A model generated the notes under the pieces. The model did no database searches and was not told the origin of the DNA. It saw only the letters and a program-made list of their open reading frames with translations. A DNA stretch of 64,000 nucleotides, taken from the NCBI RefSeq assembly GCF_016801865.2, contig NC_068939.1:156184240-156248239 (forward strand), in the 5' to 3' direction. Made by a program: the position numbers and the translations under genes. This stretch comes from Culex pipiens pallens (lineage: Eukaryota > Arthropoda > Insecta > Diptera > Culicidae). Positions within the stretch are counted from its first letter, which is position 1; every line of letters starts with the position of its first letter. Positions 12,001-21,944 of this stretch are shown here, piece by piece.

Positions 12001-13368
12001 GTGAAATTGACTGTCATGAAATTTCATGTTTTTACAATAAAAAAAGTAATCTTGCTTTATTAGACTGTGCGAATGAAAATATTTAAAATCTGATCTAGAA
12101 AAACTTACTAAAGTTTTTGAAGAAATTATTGGATGGTTTAAAATCCCATAATAACAAACAAAATCAAGCTCAAAATCAAATTGTAATGGTTAACGTCAGG
12201 ATGATTGAAAAATCTTGATCCTGTTTATAAGTATCGCGTAGGTTTATCTCTATCGGTAGGAAACTTTATGCAAATATTTTTTTATTTTATTTTTTTTCAT
12301 GGGTTTGTTTTTATTTGTAATTTTAATTGTAATTTGACTTTTACCAAATGCATTCAAAACACATATTTCTACCTTTTTCAGTACATAAAAATGGATTCTC
12401 TTAGATATAAAAAATACATCGAGCCTCCACGTTTTTGTAAAAAGCTGTACGAGTTTGGTAGCAAACTAAGTATTACCTACTTTACGTATTAAAATTCACC
12501 CCATTTTTCACATGAAACAGAACACCATCTTTCACCATGGTTAAAAATCAGCTTACGAAAACTTATTGATTGAAATTTTGGGATGTCCTTATTGGTCCTT
12601 ATATGCACTATTTTGGAAAATTGGTCACATAAAAAAAGAAACGTTGAATTTTTTTCCCATAATGTTTTGAAGTAGACAAGTTTACCATAACATTTGTTCA
12701 AGAAACTTCTATTTATTCAATTATAAAAATTCTACGCTCGCTACACATGATCAAATTAGGTCTTTATGACTAATTTTCTAATATTTTTTTTGGCAATTGA
12801 GTGTAATTCAATCAGGGAACCAAATGAACGAAACATAGTTTTAAGACATTTTTCAGTTATATGTTGTTGATGGAATTGTAGAGAAGTCAAAGCATTCAAG
12901 AATTTTAAAGTTTGTCACGATCACAAATGATTGATTACTAATTGCTTCAGAAACACAACCGAGGTGAGAAGCTCAAATGATCTCCATTTTGGGGTAATTA
13001 TTAACATTGAGTTGTCAACAGTTCACATTTATTTATTATTCCTCAACAGAGTCATTGCAATTTCATTCCCTTTATTTAAGACACCAAAAATGGCAAAACA
13101 TCAAAAATATTACACAAAATGTTTGATTGTTTGATTCTTTTGAGATTAAAAGTTTAAAAGAAGTAATAGTCGTTTGTATTGAATCTTGAAAAACAAATTT
13201 GAAAAAATCTTCTAAACCTAATTTGATTTTTACGATTACTACTCTCTGTACGCTTGAATGTAACAGAAAGCGAACCAACCAGTTGTTTTAATAGAAGTAT
13301 TTTTTGAAATATTTTTTTTGTCATTACAAAATTTAATATTGAATGCAAGATTTCATAACATTTTTGGT
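9088..13368. other. Non-coding; no gene seen
   Basis: AT-rich throughout except 10180-10760, which is GC-richer and includes a short GT tract near 10305. That patch has no frame with a recognisable domain and could be a regulatory island. 11190-13368 is strongly AT-rich. No transposon termini were recognised. Confidence 0.45.
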
Positions 13369-13460
13369 GTAGTATTACTATTTTTTGTGGGACAGTTTTA
13401 ATCGATTCGAACATCTCCTTCAAAATTGTATGCACTTGAAGAGAGGAAATCGTGAAATAG

Positions 13461-13935
13461 TACACCCAAAGGAAAAATATATCTCAACATCTGCAACAGT
13501 GGGTTTGCTGCAGAAAATGTCACATTTTCTAACATTTTTTGCAGCAAGGACGTAGATCATTTTTGCCCGCGTGTAAACATTTCAGTGATCTGCAGTTCTC
13601 ACCAACACATATAATGCTGGCCCGTCCTTGAGCAACACTCCAAAGAGAAGAATATGTTGGTGCTCTTTCACTCACATTTCATCAAGCGTCCATGGCGCGG
13701 TGGTAGCGTGTCGGATCAATAACCAAGAAGTTGGTGGTTCAATCCTCGTTCTGTTAAGGGTTTTTTTTTGTGAAATACAATCAAAAAGCCGTCGGTAATG
13801 TCGATAATTGTCGGCAACGGGCAAAAATGTCATACCCCTATATCGCAAAAAATGCATGAGGACAGTTTTCATGCAGATTCTGATATACTTTCATACCGCC
13901 ATGCATCACAATCATGCGACCGCCGTTTGGGTGTA
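13461..13935 (+). mobile_element. TACACCC-ended MITE carrying a tRNA-like core, copy 1
   Basis: The element starts TACACCCAAAGG and ends TTTGGGTGTA, a short inverted terminus flanked by or including TA, as expected for the Tc1/mariner group. An independent copy in opposite orientation at 15286-15738 has different flanks, which fixes the ends. The sister repeat at about 32990-33010 reads GCATAAACTACTATTT, an empty site for the insertion. No transposase frame. It contains the tRNA-like block at 13686-13752. Confidence 0.75.
13686..13752 (+). ncRNA. tRNA-like block inside the MITE
   Basis: An A-box-like TGGCGCGGTGGTAGCG (13693-13708) is followed 27 bp later by a B-box-like GGTTCAATCCT (13736-13746), the spacing seen in tRNAs. 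The D stem GCGC/GCGT pairs, but the anticodon and T stems are poor. The loop would read AAT (Ile). This is a decayed tRNA-derived sequence or Pol III promoter, not a working tRNA gene. Confidence 0.55.
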
Positions 13936-14180
13936 GTTTATGCAACAAGTTGCAAAAGAAATTTTTTTCAGCACGAGGTGTACCGAGTAGGATAAATACA
14001 ACGAGTGTTGAAAAAATCAAGTTTGCCAACGAGTTGCATATACTACTATTTCATGATGTCCACTCTTCAACTGCATCAAATTTTGAGGAGATGTTTGAAT
14101 CGATGAAAACTGTCTCACAATAAACATATAGAACTTCATCGAATATGTTGGAAATTTTGCATTCAATATTAAATTCTTTG

Positions 14181-14640
14181 ATCTGCTCGACAAATAAAAA
14201 TTAGTGCGGAAAAGTAGAACTTTTCAGCCTTTGTATCGAAAAGAATTACTTTTCGGATCTGTTATTTTTTGGTGAAGAAAAGTTTGCCGGTTTGTCATTA
14301 GAAAATGAATGATACTACCATATTTTAGCAACAAGATTGAAGCAGACTAATGCAATAAAGCATTATGTCAGTAGTCTGAGAAATTTAACTTCTATGCAAA
14401 CGAAGATGCAAACTGAGAAGTAAAATTCACAATTTCAAAAGCAATTTTAACATGTCAAAATTTCACCATAACACAAAAGCGCTCTTTTCTGAACAACACT
14501 TTAAATGCGATCCAACGTTTGATAGCTCAATTTTCATTGTTCTACTCAAAATTTCTCCAAACATCACATACATAAAACAACACAAAAGACTGCCTCGTTT
14601 TCGGCATCACATTACAAACTTTGCGTGATCGGTAATATCC
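14181..14640. other. Non-coding, AT-rich
   Basis: This continues outward from the palindromic repeat and includes GAAAAGTAGAACTTTTCAGC at about 14208, similar to a block in the related repeat at 32750. No gene seen. Confidence 0.4.
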
Positions 14641-15285
14641 CAGCTCGTCACGACTTTGTCGCTTCACCGCCCACTAATTGTGAACATTTCTCAACCGTTC
14701 AAAGAAATACGACACAAAAATCTATCACAGCAGATCTTCGCCGCGTTCATTGTTGTACTCATCCGTCCGGTTTTGCATAAATTCCTGCTTTCGATCTCCG
14801 TTCCAGCCAACCTGGGCCAGCACATTACTGTTCATCAATCCACTGTCCCATCACCACCTCGTTCAGCCTGGTCTTTTCACGAGAAGGTCTGTGTTTGTCT
14901 TTTCACCGCGCGCCAAGTTGACGCCGAGCTTTACATCACTTTCACTCTTCTGCTTTGAATGCTGAACAGAAATATCTTCCTGCGCGATCACGTCGTCGTC
15001 GTCGCAAGTATCACGCTAAACCACTAGAAATTCCTTCATCGTCTCGTAGTTTGCCGTTTTCACTCTCATGAGCGCACACACACACACACAGTCCTTGCGA
15101 GCCGGAATATCCGGTTTGTCGACGTCTCTGTCTGTGCACTGTTTCTTCTCGATCACTTGCTTTGCGTAAGCTGGAGGTTCCTGGAGCACAGTGACCACGT
15201 GGTCACCCCAAATATCCACACACACACACGCTCGTTAAGGTTCACCGTGCAGGTTTCACCGCGTAGCACGCAACGCTAGGCACGC
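14641..15285 (-). promoter_or_regulatory. Promoter/5'UTR-like island between the two MITEs
   Basis: GC-richer than the surroundings, with CGACGAC and CA tracts and, on the minus strand, repeated GTGAAA motifs of the kind common in mosquito leaders. It has no coding frame worth calling. It contains the perfect palindrome at 15191-15206. The minus orientation is a guess from base composition. It could be a regulatory region or non-coding exon of the gene whose coding start is at 760, or of another gene. Confidence 0.3.
15191..15206. promoter_or_regulatory. Perfect 16-bp palindrome with CACGTG core
   Basis: GTGACCACGTGGTCAC is its own reverse complement. CACGTG is the canonical E-box bound by bHLH factors such as Myc/Max, USF or CLOCK/CYCLE types. 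The extended symmetry suggests a dimer site, but binding is inferred only. Confidence 0.4.
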
Positions 15286-15738
15286 TACACCCAACTGGCA
15301 GTCGCATGATTGTGATGCATGGCGGCATGAAAGTATATCAGAATCTGCATGAAAACTGTCCTCATGCATTTTTTGCAATATAGGGGTATGACATTTTTGC
15401 CCGTTACCGACAATTATCGACATTACCGACGGCTTTTTGGTTGTATTTCACAAAAAAAACCCTCAACACAACGAGGATTGAACCACCAACTTCTTGGTTA
15501 TTGATCCGACACGCTACCACCGCGCCATGGACGCTTGATGAAAAGTGAGTTAAAGAGCACCAACATATGCTTCTCTTTGGAGTGTTATATGTGTTGGTGA
15601 GAACTGCAGATCGCTGAAATGTTTACACGCGGGCAAAAATGATCTACGGGCTTGCTGCAAAAAATGTCATAAAATGTGACATTTTCTGCAGCAAATCTAC
15701 TGTTGCAGATTTTGAGATATATTTTTCCTTAGGGTGTA
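15286..15738 (-). mobile_element. TACACCC-ended MITE carrying a tRNA-like core, copy 2
   Basis: Inverted relative to copy 1 and highly similar along its length, including the CATGCATTTTTTGCRATATAG block and the tRNA-like core. The ends are TACACCCAACTGG and CTTAGGGTGTA with different flanking DNA. It lacks about 20 bp present in copy 1 near 13620. It splits the promoter-like island. Confidence 0.75.
15468..15533 (-). ncRNA. tRNA-like block inside MITE copy 2
   Basis: On the minus strand the A box (15527-15512) and B box GGTTCAATCCT (15484-15474) are identical in sequence and spacing to those at 13693-13746. Retention of both boxes in both copies could mean use as a promoter, or simply recent copying. 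Confidence 0.5.
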
Positions 15739-16640
15739 GCTATTCCAATTTCTTCGCCGTGGTGTCTTCTCCATCAGCTGCAACTTCGAACGCCGCACAT
15801 ATATAGGTCACTACGGCCAGTACATACGCTCGACGGGGGGAGGTTGCCCACGAGGAGCGCATCATCAACACAAGAAGCGCACCGATAATCTCCTATAAAT
15901 AATTCAGGTTCCTCACTGTTGGCGAAGACGTGAACACGCCGAAGAAAAAACCGTACAACTGAATTTGCCGTTTTTCACCTTGCCTCTTCACCGGCGATTT
16001 CGCGCGTTCCTTTTTTTATTTTTATAGGCGTTTTCGTTTGGCCACTTCTTCCACCTGGACGATCATCAATGCGATACCTTAAGCTACTTTTTGCTTGATT
16101 TGTTATTTTTTCCCATTAAGCACTTCACACATATCCCGGGGTCCATGCGGATCACGGAGAAAGCTATTGGTCGGCAGGTACTTCCTGATACGATCGATCA
16201 CACGACTTCCCGCACACTTGCGGAGATCTGACAGGCGCACAAAGAATCCATAACGCGCACGATCTCCGCCAGGGGTCCAACCCGTGACGATGGCGTTACA
16301 CTAGCAGGCGAGGTGGTGATGGACATGTTCCCGCCGAGTGATTGATGATTTGCCGGATTGGTCCGGCGCGGTTCAGATTCGGGAAAGACCCGTTGAATAG
16401 CACAGATTTAGGTGGAACTACCTCAACACTTGAAACAGTGATATCTTACTTAAGATACTCAACAGTCTACACACTCTTTGAACTTCAACAGGATACAGTT
16501 CGTTCTTCTAGTGACATTCGAAGATTACATCCTGGCGAAGTCCGAAGAGTCCTGCAGTAGCTATCCTGAAGATCACTGTTTCAGCATATCAGAGGTATTC
16601 CTTTGAAGATGCTATGAATCCACAACGAATTGGTCCCCAG
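15739..16640. promoter_or_regulatory. GC-richer island, probably regulatory or untranslated
   Basis: No convincing gene. On the minus strand 16300-16103 is a 65-codon frame with coding-like codon use, listed separately. CACATATATAGG at about 15796 and CTATAAATAATT at about 15892 resemble TATA boxes, but no initiation site can be fixed. Confidence 0.3.
16103..16300 (-). CDS. Possible coding fragment, 65 codons
   Basis: Between two stops on the minus strand, a frame reads CNAIVTGWTPGG through RYGFFVRLSDLRKCAGS and RDPHGPRDMC to NGKK, then TAA. The composition looks protein-like in AT-rich DNA, and CTGCTAG just upstream could be an acceptor. It has no start codon of its own near the beginning. 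I recognise no family. It may be an isolated terminal exon, a transposon remnant or chance. Confidence 0.2.
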   Translation of the reverse strand, partial: CNAIVTGWTPGGDRARYGFFVRLSDLRKCAGSRVIDRIRKYLPTNSFLRDPHGPRDMCEVLNGKK

Positions 16641-17560
16641 ATTGATTCCTCCATACAAATCTCCATACAAATCTCGAAACTTACACAAAAATATCACTCG
16701 ATCGCACTACCGTTCCGGGTTTTGCCAACGTTCGCTGCGCACTTCCGTAACCGAACTTCGACTTAAACTGTTTCGTTCGCTAACTTGGGCTAGCGTATTA
16801 AATTAAAGGAAACTATCAAAAACTCTTTCGTTTCTTTTTCCCGTCGTTAACAAGGAGTCGCGGGGTTCGAAAATGATATACACACTCTTGGTGAGGAGAA
16901 AACTCGCTGCTGTGCTCTGCGAGAGCTCGACCGACAGTGTTAAAAAATAATTCCAAACTAAATGAAGTGTACGTTGGCCTGTTCCGCCAGGGGCCCGAGG
17001 CTCTCCCACTTTCTTTTCTTTCACTCGCGAGCCGGAATCACGTTCGGGCCTCCTTACCATCTCTCTTCGGGGGCCTCTCGCGTTTGCACCTGTGCTGAGT
17101 GCCCGCGGTCACTCACTCGATTGCGTAAACGGATCTCTTCGGCGTGAGTCACTCTCGCCCGGGCTGAAGGTCGTCGCCGCCGCCCGTAGTCGGGCGAAAT
17201 TTCACTTTCATTCGAGGTGGAGTTGTGGTTTCGGTTCGGCTCGGCACCCGAAGTGGCGAGTGACCCGGTGAGTGACTCGCGATCGTTTCCCGAAGTGGGG
17301 GATCCGGATCTCTTTCGGGCGATCGCGACCGACGGTGAGATGTTTGTGCACTGATAAATCATGTAATGTACGACGACGACGACGATCGACCGCGAGAAAG
17401 TTTGATCTTCGTTTTGACGGTGATCGGGAGGGTGGAGGTGGTGAGCTGCCCGCGAAATAGCTGAGCTGTTACGTTGGAAGCAAATTTTGCAACATCGCTG
17501 ATGTTGCGGAGTGAGTGTGGGTTTTTTGGAATTGACGTAAACTTGATTCATATTTGGGGT
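16641..17560 (-). promoter_or_regulatory. CpG-rich promoter-like island
   Basis: The most GC-rich part of the window, with CGACGACGACGACGATCG at 17372-17389, repeated CACTC/GAGTG motifs and many CpGs. Frames are open on both strands but of low complexity. Read on the minus strand, ATCAGTGCAC near 17360 resembles an arthropod initiator (TCAGT). This may be the promoter and first non-coding exon of a gene, with direction uncertain. Confidence 0.35.
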
Positions 17561-18316
17561 CGTTTGAGGATGTGGTCATTTTGGGGTAGGCATATCCTGC
17601 AGATGTTTCGAGAAATGATTCAGTTGAGATTTCGAAACAGTTTTCAATTTTAAACCTCTTGTCTGGCATGAGTAACAAGATGATTTGTTTTTCTGATTAT
17701 ATTTTGTAAAACAAGTTAAAATTGTTAAGCGAAACTAATTATTTAAAACAAAAATTAAGATATTGTCTGGCCAGGCGGCAATCACATATTTTACAAACTT
17801 ATTTTTTTTAACGAAAATAGAAGTCTTTTCAACTGAAATGCATTTTCTTATGTTGATAAAAATATTAAACATGTTTGAGTTCGTTTAAAAATATTTGGAT
17901 GTTTTTTTTGTAAAATTTCCTTGAACCATAAATCAAATTTGAAATGGCCTTAGTGAAATTGAAAGTTTTCCTTTTAATCTAGAAACTGATTTTTGAGATT
18001 GCGATTTATAGATTATTGGGCTGTTGATGGTTATGAGCAGGTAGGACAAAGTTGTTGATTATGAGCAAGACTATTTAGAAAATAGACCACGAAAAAAAAA
18101 TCCGATTCTAATATTTCGCGTTATGAAAACTCTATTTTGATAAACTTTACATAATTTTAGGCCTGTTTATATTGTTTTGGTGGAATTTTATACTTTTTTT
18201 AATGTCAAATTTGAGTAATTTGAATGTAAATAATATGTGAATCTATAACTCGGGCCGTCGTAGTGAAAATATTAGATAAAAAGCTCAAGAGCAGTTCTCT
18301 ACGAAATCGATCTCTC
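17561..18316. other. Non-coding, AT-rich
   Basis: No frame, repeat or terminus recognised. Confidence 0.4.
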
Positions 18317-19552
18317 TTTTTGATTTTAATTTTTGTATTTTTTAATCCGGTTGAAACTTTTATGATGCTTTCGGTATGCCCAAAGAAGCCATTTTGCATC
18401 ATTAGTTTGTCCATATAATTTTCCATACAAATTTGGAAGCTGTCCATACAAAAATGATGTATGAAAATTCAAAAATCTGTATCTTTTGAAGGAAATTTTT
18501 GATCGATTTGGTGTCTTCGGCAAAGCTGTAGGTATGGATAAGGACTACACTGAAAAAAATGAGACCCGGTTAAAAAAAAATTGGTGATTTTTTATTTAAC
18601 TTTTTGTCACTTAAACTTGATTTGCAGAAAACCCTATTTTTTATTTTTTTATTTTTTTATATGTGTTAGGGGACATCAAATGCCAACTTTTCAGAAATTT
18701 CCAGGTTGTGCAAAAAATCTTTGACCGAGTTATAATTTGTATTTAATATTGATTTTTTCAAAAAAATTTCAACTTCATTTTTCGATGTAAAATCAAATTT
18801 GCAATCAACAAGTACTTTAGTAAAATTTTGATAAAGTGCACCGTTTTCAAACCACTAGTTGCTGAGATATCGACATTAGAAAATGGTGGGTTGTTTGGGT
18901 GAGACTTGAAAAACATCAATTTTCCTGTTTTTAAACCTAAGCATGGCAATATCTCAGCAACTAATGGTCGTATCAACAAAGTTCAGAATAGCAAAAAATA
19001 GAGAATTTTCTCAGCTTTTTAAAAATATTTTTTTCAAAAGTGGGCAAACATGTGCACTAATTTAAAAAAAAAAACTGCGACTTTTTTCAAAAAAGTTACC
19101 TGAAAAAAGCTAAAACTTGAAAACGGTGCACTTTATCAAAACTTGACTAAAGTACTTTTTGATTGCAAATTTGATTTTACATCGAAAAAAATCAGTATTG
19201 ATTCAAAAATTCATAACTCGCTCAAAGATTTTTTGCACAACTTGGAAATTTCTGAAAAGTTGGCATTTAATGTCCCCTAAAACACATCAAAAAATAAAAA
19301 AAATAAGAATGGTATTTTTTTTTGCAAATCAAGTTTAAGTGACAAAAAGTTAAATAAAAAATCACAATTTTTTCACAAAATTTCCTTCAAAAGATACAGA
19401 TTTTTGAATTTTCATACATCATTTTTGTATGGACATCTGCCAAATTTGTATGGAAAATTTTATGGACAAACTAATGATGCAAAATAGCTTCTTTGGGCAT
19501 ACTGAAGGCACCAAAAAAGTTTCAGCCTGATTAAAAAATACAAAAAAATAAT
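18317..19552. mobile_element. Large foldback (palindromic) element
   Basis: The left arm (about 18317-18880) and right arm (about 18945-19552) are inverted copies. Matching landmarks are GCCCAAAGAAGC with GCTTCTTTGGGC, CATACAAAAATGATGTATGA with its complement, and AACGGTGCACTTTATC near 19123 with GATAAAGTGCACCGTT near 18832. The right arm holds an extra block of about 140 bp. No transposase. Related diverged pieces lie at 33640-34380, 37900-38600 plus 39534-39740, and 50390-50600. Confidence 0.7.
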
Positions 19553-20316
19553 TCCACTGCGACCAATTATAGGAATACTAACTTAAGTCAGTGGATATTT
19601 TAAAACAAGATTTTAGAAAATTTAAACATGAACATGTTAGGTGACAATACTAGCAAAAGCAATTTAAAAGTACTTAATTTGCAAAAGTAAACTAGAACAA
19701 AATTAGCTCTATTTTTTTTAATGTAAGAAAAGTGTCAGGAGTTCAACAATAGCTCTTCAAGATAGCTACCGCATAGAAGTTTGAACTTTATCCTGCCGCG
19801 GGTCAAATTCCTATGCTGTAGCTATCTTGAAGAAATCTTTTTATTACATGGGTATATTTGTCCTCTAATGTGTAAAAAAAACTTTTTCCAACATAAAAGC
19901 TCAAAGAAAATAAAACACTTAATAAAATTTCATCATCGTTGCCACCTGTAGATTTAGTAACATTGTGAATCCATTACGATTCTTTGATTTGTAATTTAAG
20001 TTGGAATGAGATCATATCACGTAATCGAGGCTATTAAGCTGAATAAATTATTCGTTAACATCAATTTGCTCCGCTTCAAGTTGGTTCACCAAACAAAAGC
20101 GAACGTTCATAGCCCTTCTTCGAATATTAATCAGTCTTTCGCTCCGTTCCGGTCATCGAAGCAATTTTCCCAAAAGAAATAATTGATTAGATAATCTCAA
20201 AAAGGCGCACGCTCTCCGTTCAAACATCAGTCAAAATAATATTATAATATTATATTCAATTTTCCAGCCCCAGCCAGTGTAGTGCATCCAACTGTTATCA
20301 CAATTAGACCCTCCAT
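19553..20316. other. Non-coding with one hairpin
   Basis: AT-rich DNA with no gene. It contains the hairpin at 19754-19833, listed separately. Confidence 0.4.
19754..19833. ncRNA. miRNA-precursor-like hairpin
   Basis: Arms 19754-19776 and 19811-19833 pair over 23 bp with one mismatch, starting TCTTCAAGATAGCTAC. A looser extension (TTTGA/TCAAA) leaves a loop of about 14 nt. The size fits a pre-miRNA, but an old tiny inverted-repeat element would look the same. The strand is undetermined. Confidence 0.35.
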
Positions 20317-20583
20317 TCACCGCGTCGATTTAGATGTAAAATGGTACATTACGCAACCCTCTCCGCGGGGTTGAAGACTCTCTGCATGACGCTGGAAAAC
20401 CTTTCGAAAATCGTGCCCGAAGAGCGCTTTTCCCGCAAGTGACTTGAACGCGTTTTCGGCGACGAACCTCGCACGCACCGTTTCGTTCATCATCTTCAAC
20501 TCTTCAAGCCGCCGCAAGGAGGCGCTGTGAACCATTTCTTCTTCCACGAAGAGTACGTAGCTCATTAGCGGGCCGTAATTTTT
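20317..20583 (-). CDS. Coding-like frame, 82 codons from ATG; unknown product
   Basis: On the minus strand the frame opens after TAA at about 20586, reads ENYGP-type residues into an ATG at 20565, then MSYVLFVEEEMVHSASLRRL and on to a TGA at 20319-20317. Third positions are clearly GC-biased against the AT-rich neighbourhood, and the protein is rich in charged helix-formers. The frame is open for several codons before the ATG, and TAAG just upstream could be an acceptor. It could therefore be a terminal exon, or a domesticated or decayed transposon fragment. I do not recognise the family. Confidence 0.4.
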   Translation of the reverse strand, partial: KNYGPLMSYVLFVEEEMVHSASLRRLEELKMMNETVRARFVAENAFKSLAGKALFGHDFRKVFQRHAESLQPRGEGCVMYHFTSKSTR

Positions 20584-20599
20584 CTCTTATGCTCATTGA

Positions 20600-21184
20600 A
20601 AATCAAAAGTGTTTTCGCCGCCAGATGGTGAAGGGAATACGCTGTACCGAGGCAGGTCTAATGGGTTTACGGGCGCCGATGATGGATGCGGTCATGTGCC
20701 TCTCGAGCATTACTGCAGTTCGTCAGGATACGTGAGTCTCGAAACCCCCGTTGACGTACACCCCCGTGGAAAGTTTGCAAAACTGGTGCACAGACGGTGC
20801 GACCTCCTCGTGCAAGCGAGGGTGTTAATTGGACTGCATCCGGATGCTTTCACTTCAATTTGCCTTCGAGAGTACTTCGCTGTACCAGAGAGATACCTCA
20901 GCGAGATTTACGACCACGGTAGCGCATCATCTTCGACCGTCCTTGAACGACTTCAGCGACGGAACACATCTTCTCGAGTGACTCCTTCTCGACGGGGCTC
21001 TCACAACGACTGGTCGTTGCATAACCCAGCCGGATACCGAATGAGTAATGATATTTTTATAGCTGTGCAAGTCGGTCGAAGTTGGTCACCGGCGATGCAA
21101 CTGCGCTGCATAAATGGTATTACCTCAAACATCCGTGACGGACCTGGGTATTATCCACCAGCAACTCGAGCGGCGGGGCCGTGA
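20600..21184 (+). pseudogene. Long open frame without a start codon; possible exon or coding remnant
   Basis: An unbroken frame of about 194 codons ends in TGA at 21182-21184. The first ATG comes only after about 145 codons, so it is not a simple gene. The composition (for example DLLVQARVLIGLHPDAF, then SICLREYFAVPERYL) is protein-like, but the opposite strand is also open in pieces. It may be an internal exon, the shadow of a degraded minus-strand gene that includes 20317-20583, or chance in GC-rich DNA. No family recognised. Confidence 0.2.
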
Positions 21185-21944
21185 CAATAATTGGAACACT
21201 CTCTATGAGCTCGATCGTTTGGCCTAAGGTCCACAAAGAAAAAAACGACTCGGCGTGGGAGGTTGCGAAAGCTGGTTGCTGTTGAGTCAGCAGTCCTGCA
21301 AAGCCGCGGAGTGCGGATTGTGGGTCAACGTGCGCGGCCCCCTTCTTAAGGTGTGGTAATGTTATTCAATAATCGCGCAAAAGACGTCACACCAGCTGAT
21401 GTGTTGTCCTACTATTTGGAGGGACATGCCGGATGAAAGCGAAATCGATACGCGTGAGTCACATGGTGATGAAAGTGTTTTTTTTAGTTCTGAAGATTAA
21501 AAATGTACATTTTTGGAGACATTATGACAGCACGTCTGTGGTGACATTGTGGGAAAGTGGTTGGGGATAAACGCGGAGGCTGCCTGTTTTCAGGACTTTT
21601 TTGTGCTAAATTATAAGTTTTTGCCAATATGACATCAGTTGTGAGTAATTACCAAGCGGATCTGGTGATGGTACTGACCTGAAACGAATATGGAAAGATT
21701 GGATTTAATATTGTAGAAAAGTTTTGCTGGGGAAATTTTCTTATGGTTAAAATAAGTAAATGAATTCGTGCGTTTATGTGAATGCAAAATTATGAATTTT
21801 TATCTTCAAACCATGTTGATTTTCAGTGCTATTCTGGGTGTCCCAGTCTGTTAAGATTTTTGTAATTTTGTTTATTTTGCATTTTGGTTTGTTTTTGTTT
21901 TTTAGTATTTTTGCATTTTTGTATTATACTTATATTATATTATA
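21185..21944. other. Non-coding; flank of the satellite
   Basis: GC-moderate to about 21440, then increasingly T-rich toward the array. No gene seen. Confidence 0.4.

Larger units (their letters stand above)
13369..14180. mobile_element. Palindromic repeat interrupted by a MITE
   Basis: Removing the MITE at 13461-13935 leaves an inverted repeat. AAATAGTAGTTTATGCAACAAG on the left pairs with GAGTTGCATATACTACTATTT on the right. The match continues outward, with GAACATCTCCTTCAAAATT (about 13410) against AATTTTGAGGAGATGTTTGA (about 14083). Related half-copies sit at 32640-33010 and 36345-36568. No coding capacity. Confidence 0.6.

Noticed and set aside
13461..15738. A single 2.3-kb foldback transposon with long inverted arms
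   Set aside because: Each arm has its own TACACCC/GGGTGTA ends, the flanks differ, and a repeat elsewhere supplies an empty site for one arm. They are two independent MITE copies.
17054..17551. 165-codon minus-strand open frame
   Set aside because: Low-complexity composition (runs of V from CGACGAC repeats, many R/S/H) in CpG-rich DNA where several frames are open. No domain; better explained as promoter or 5'UTR.
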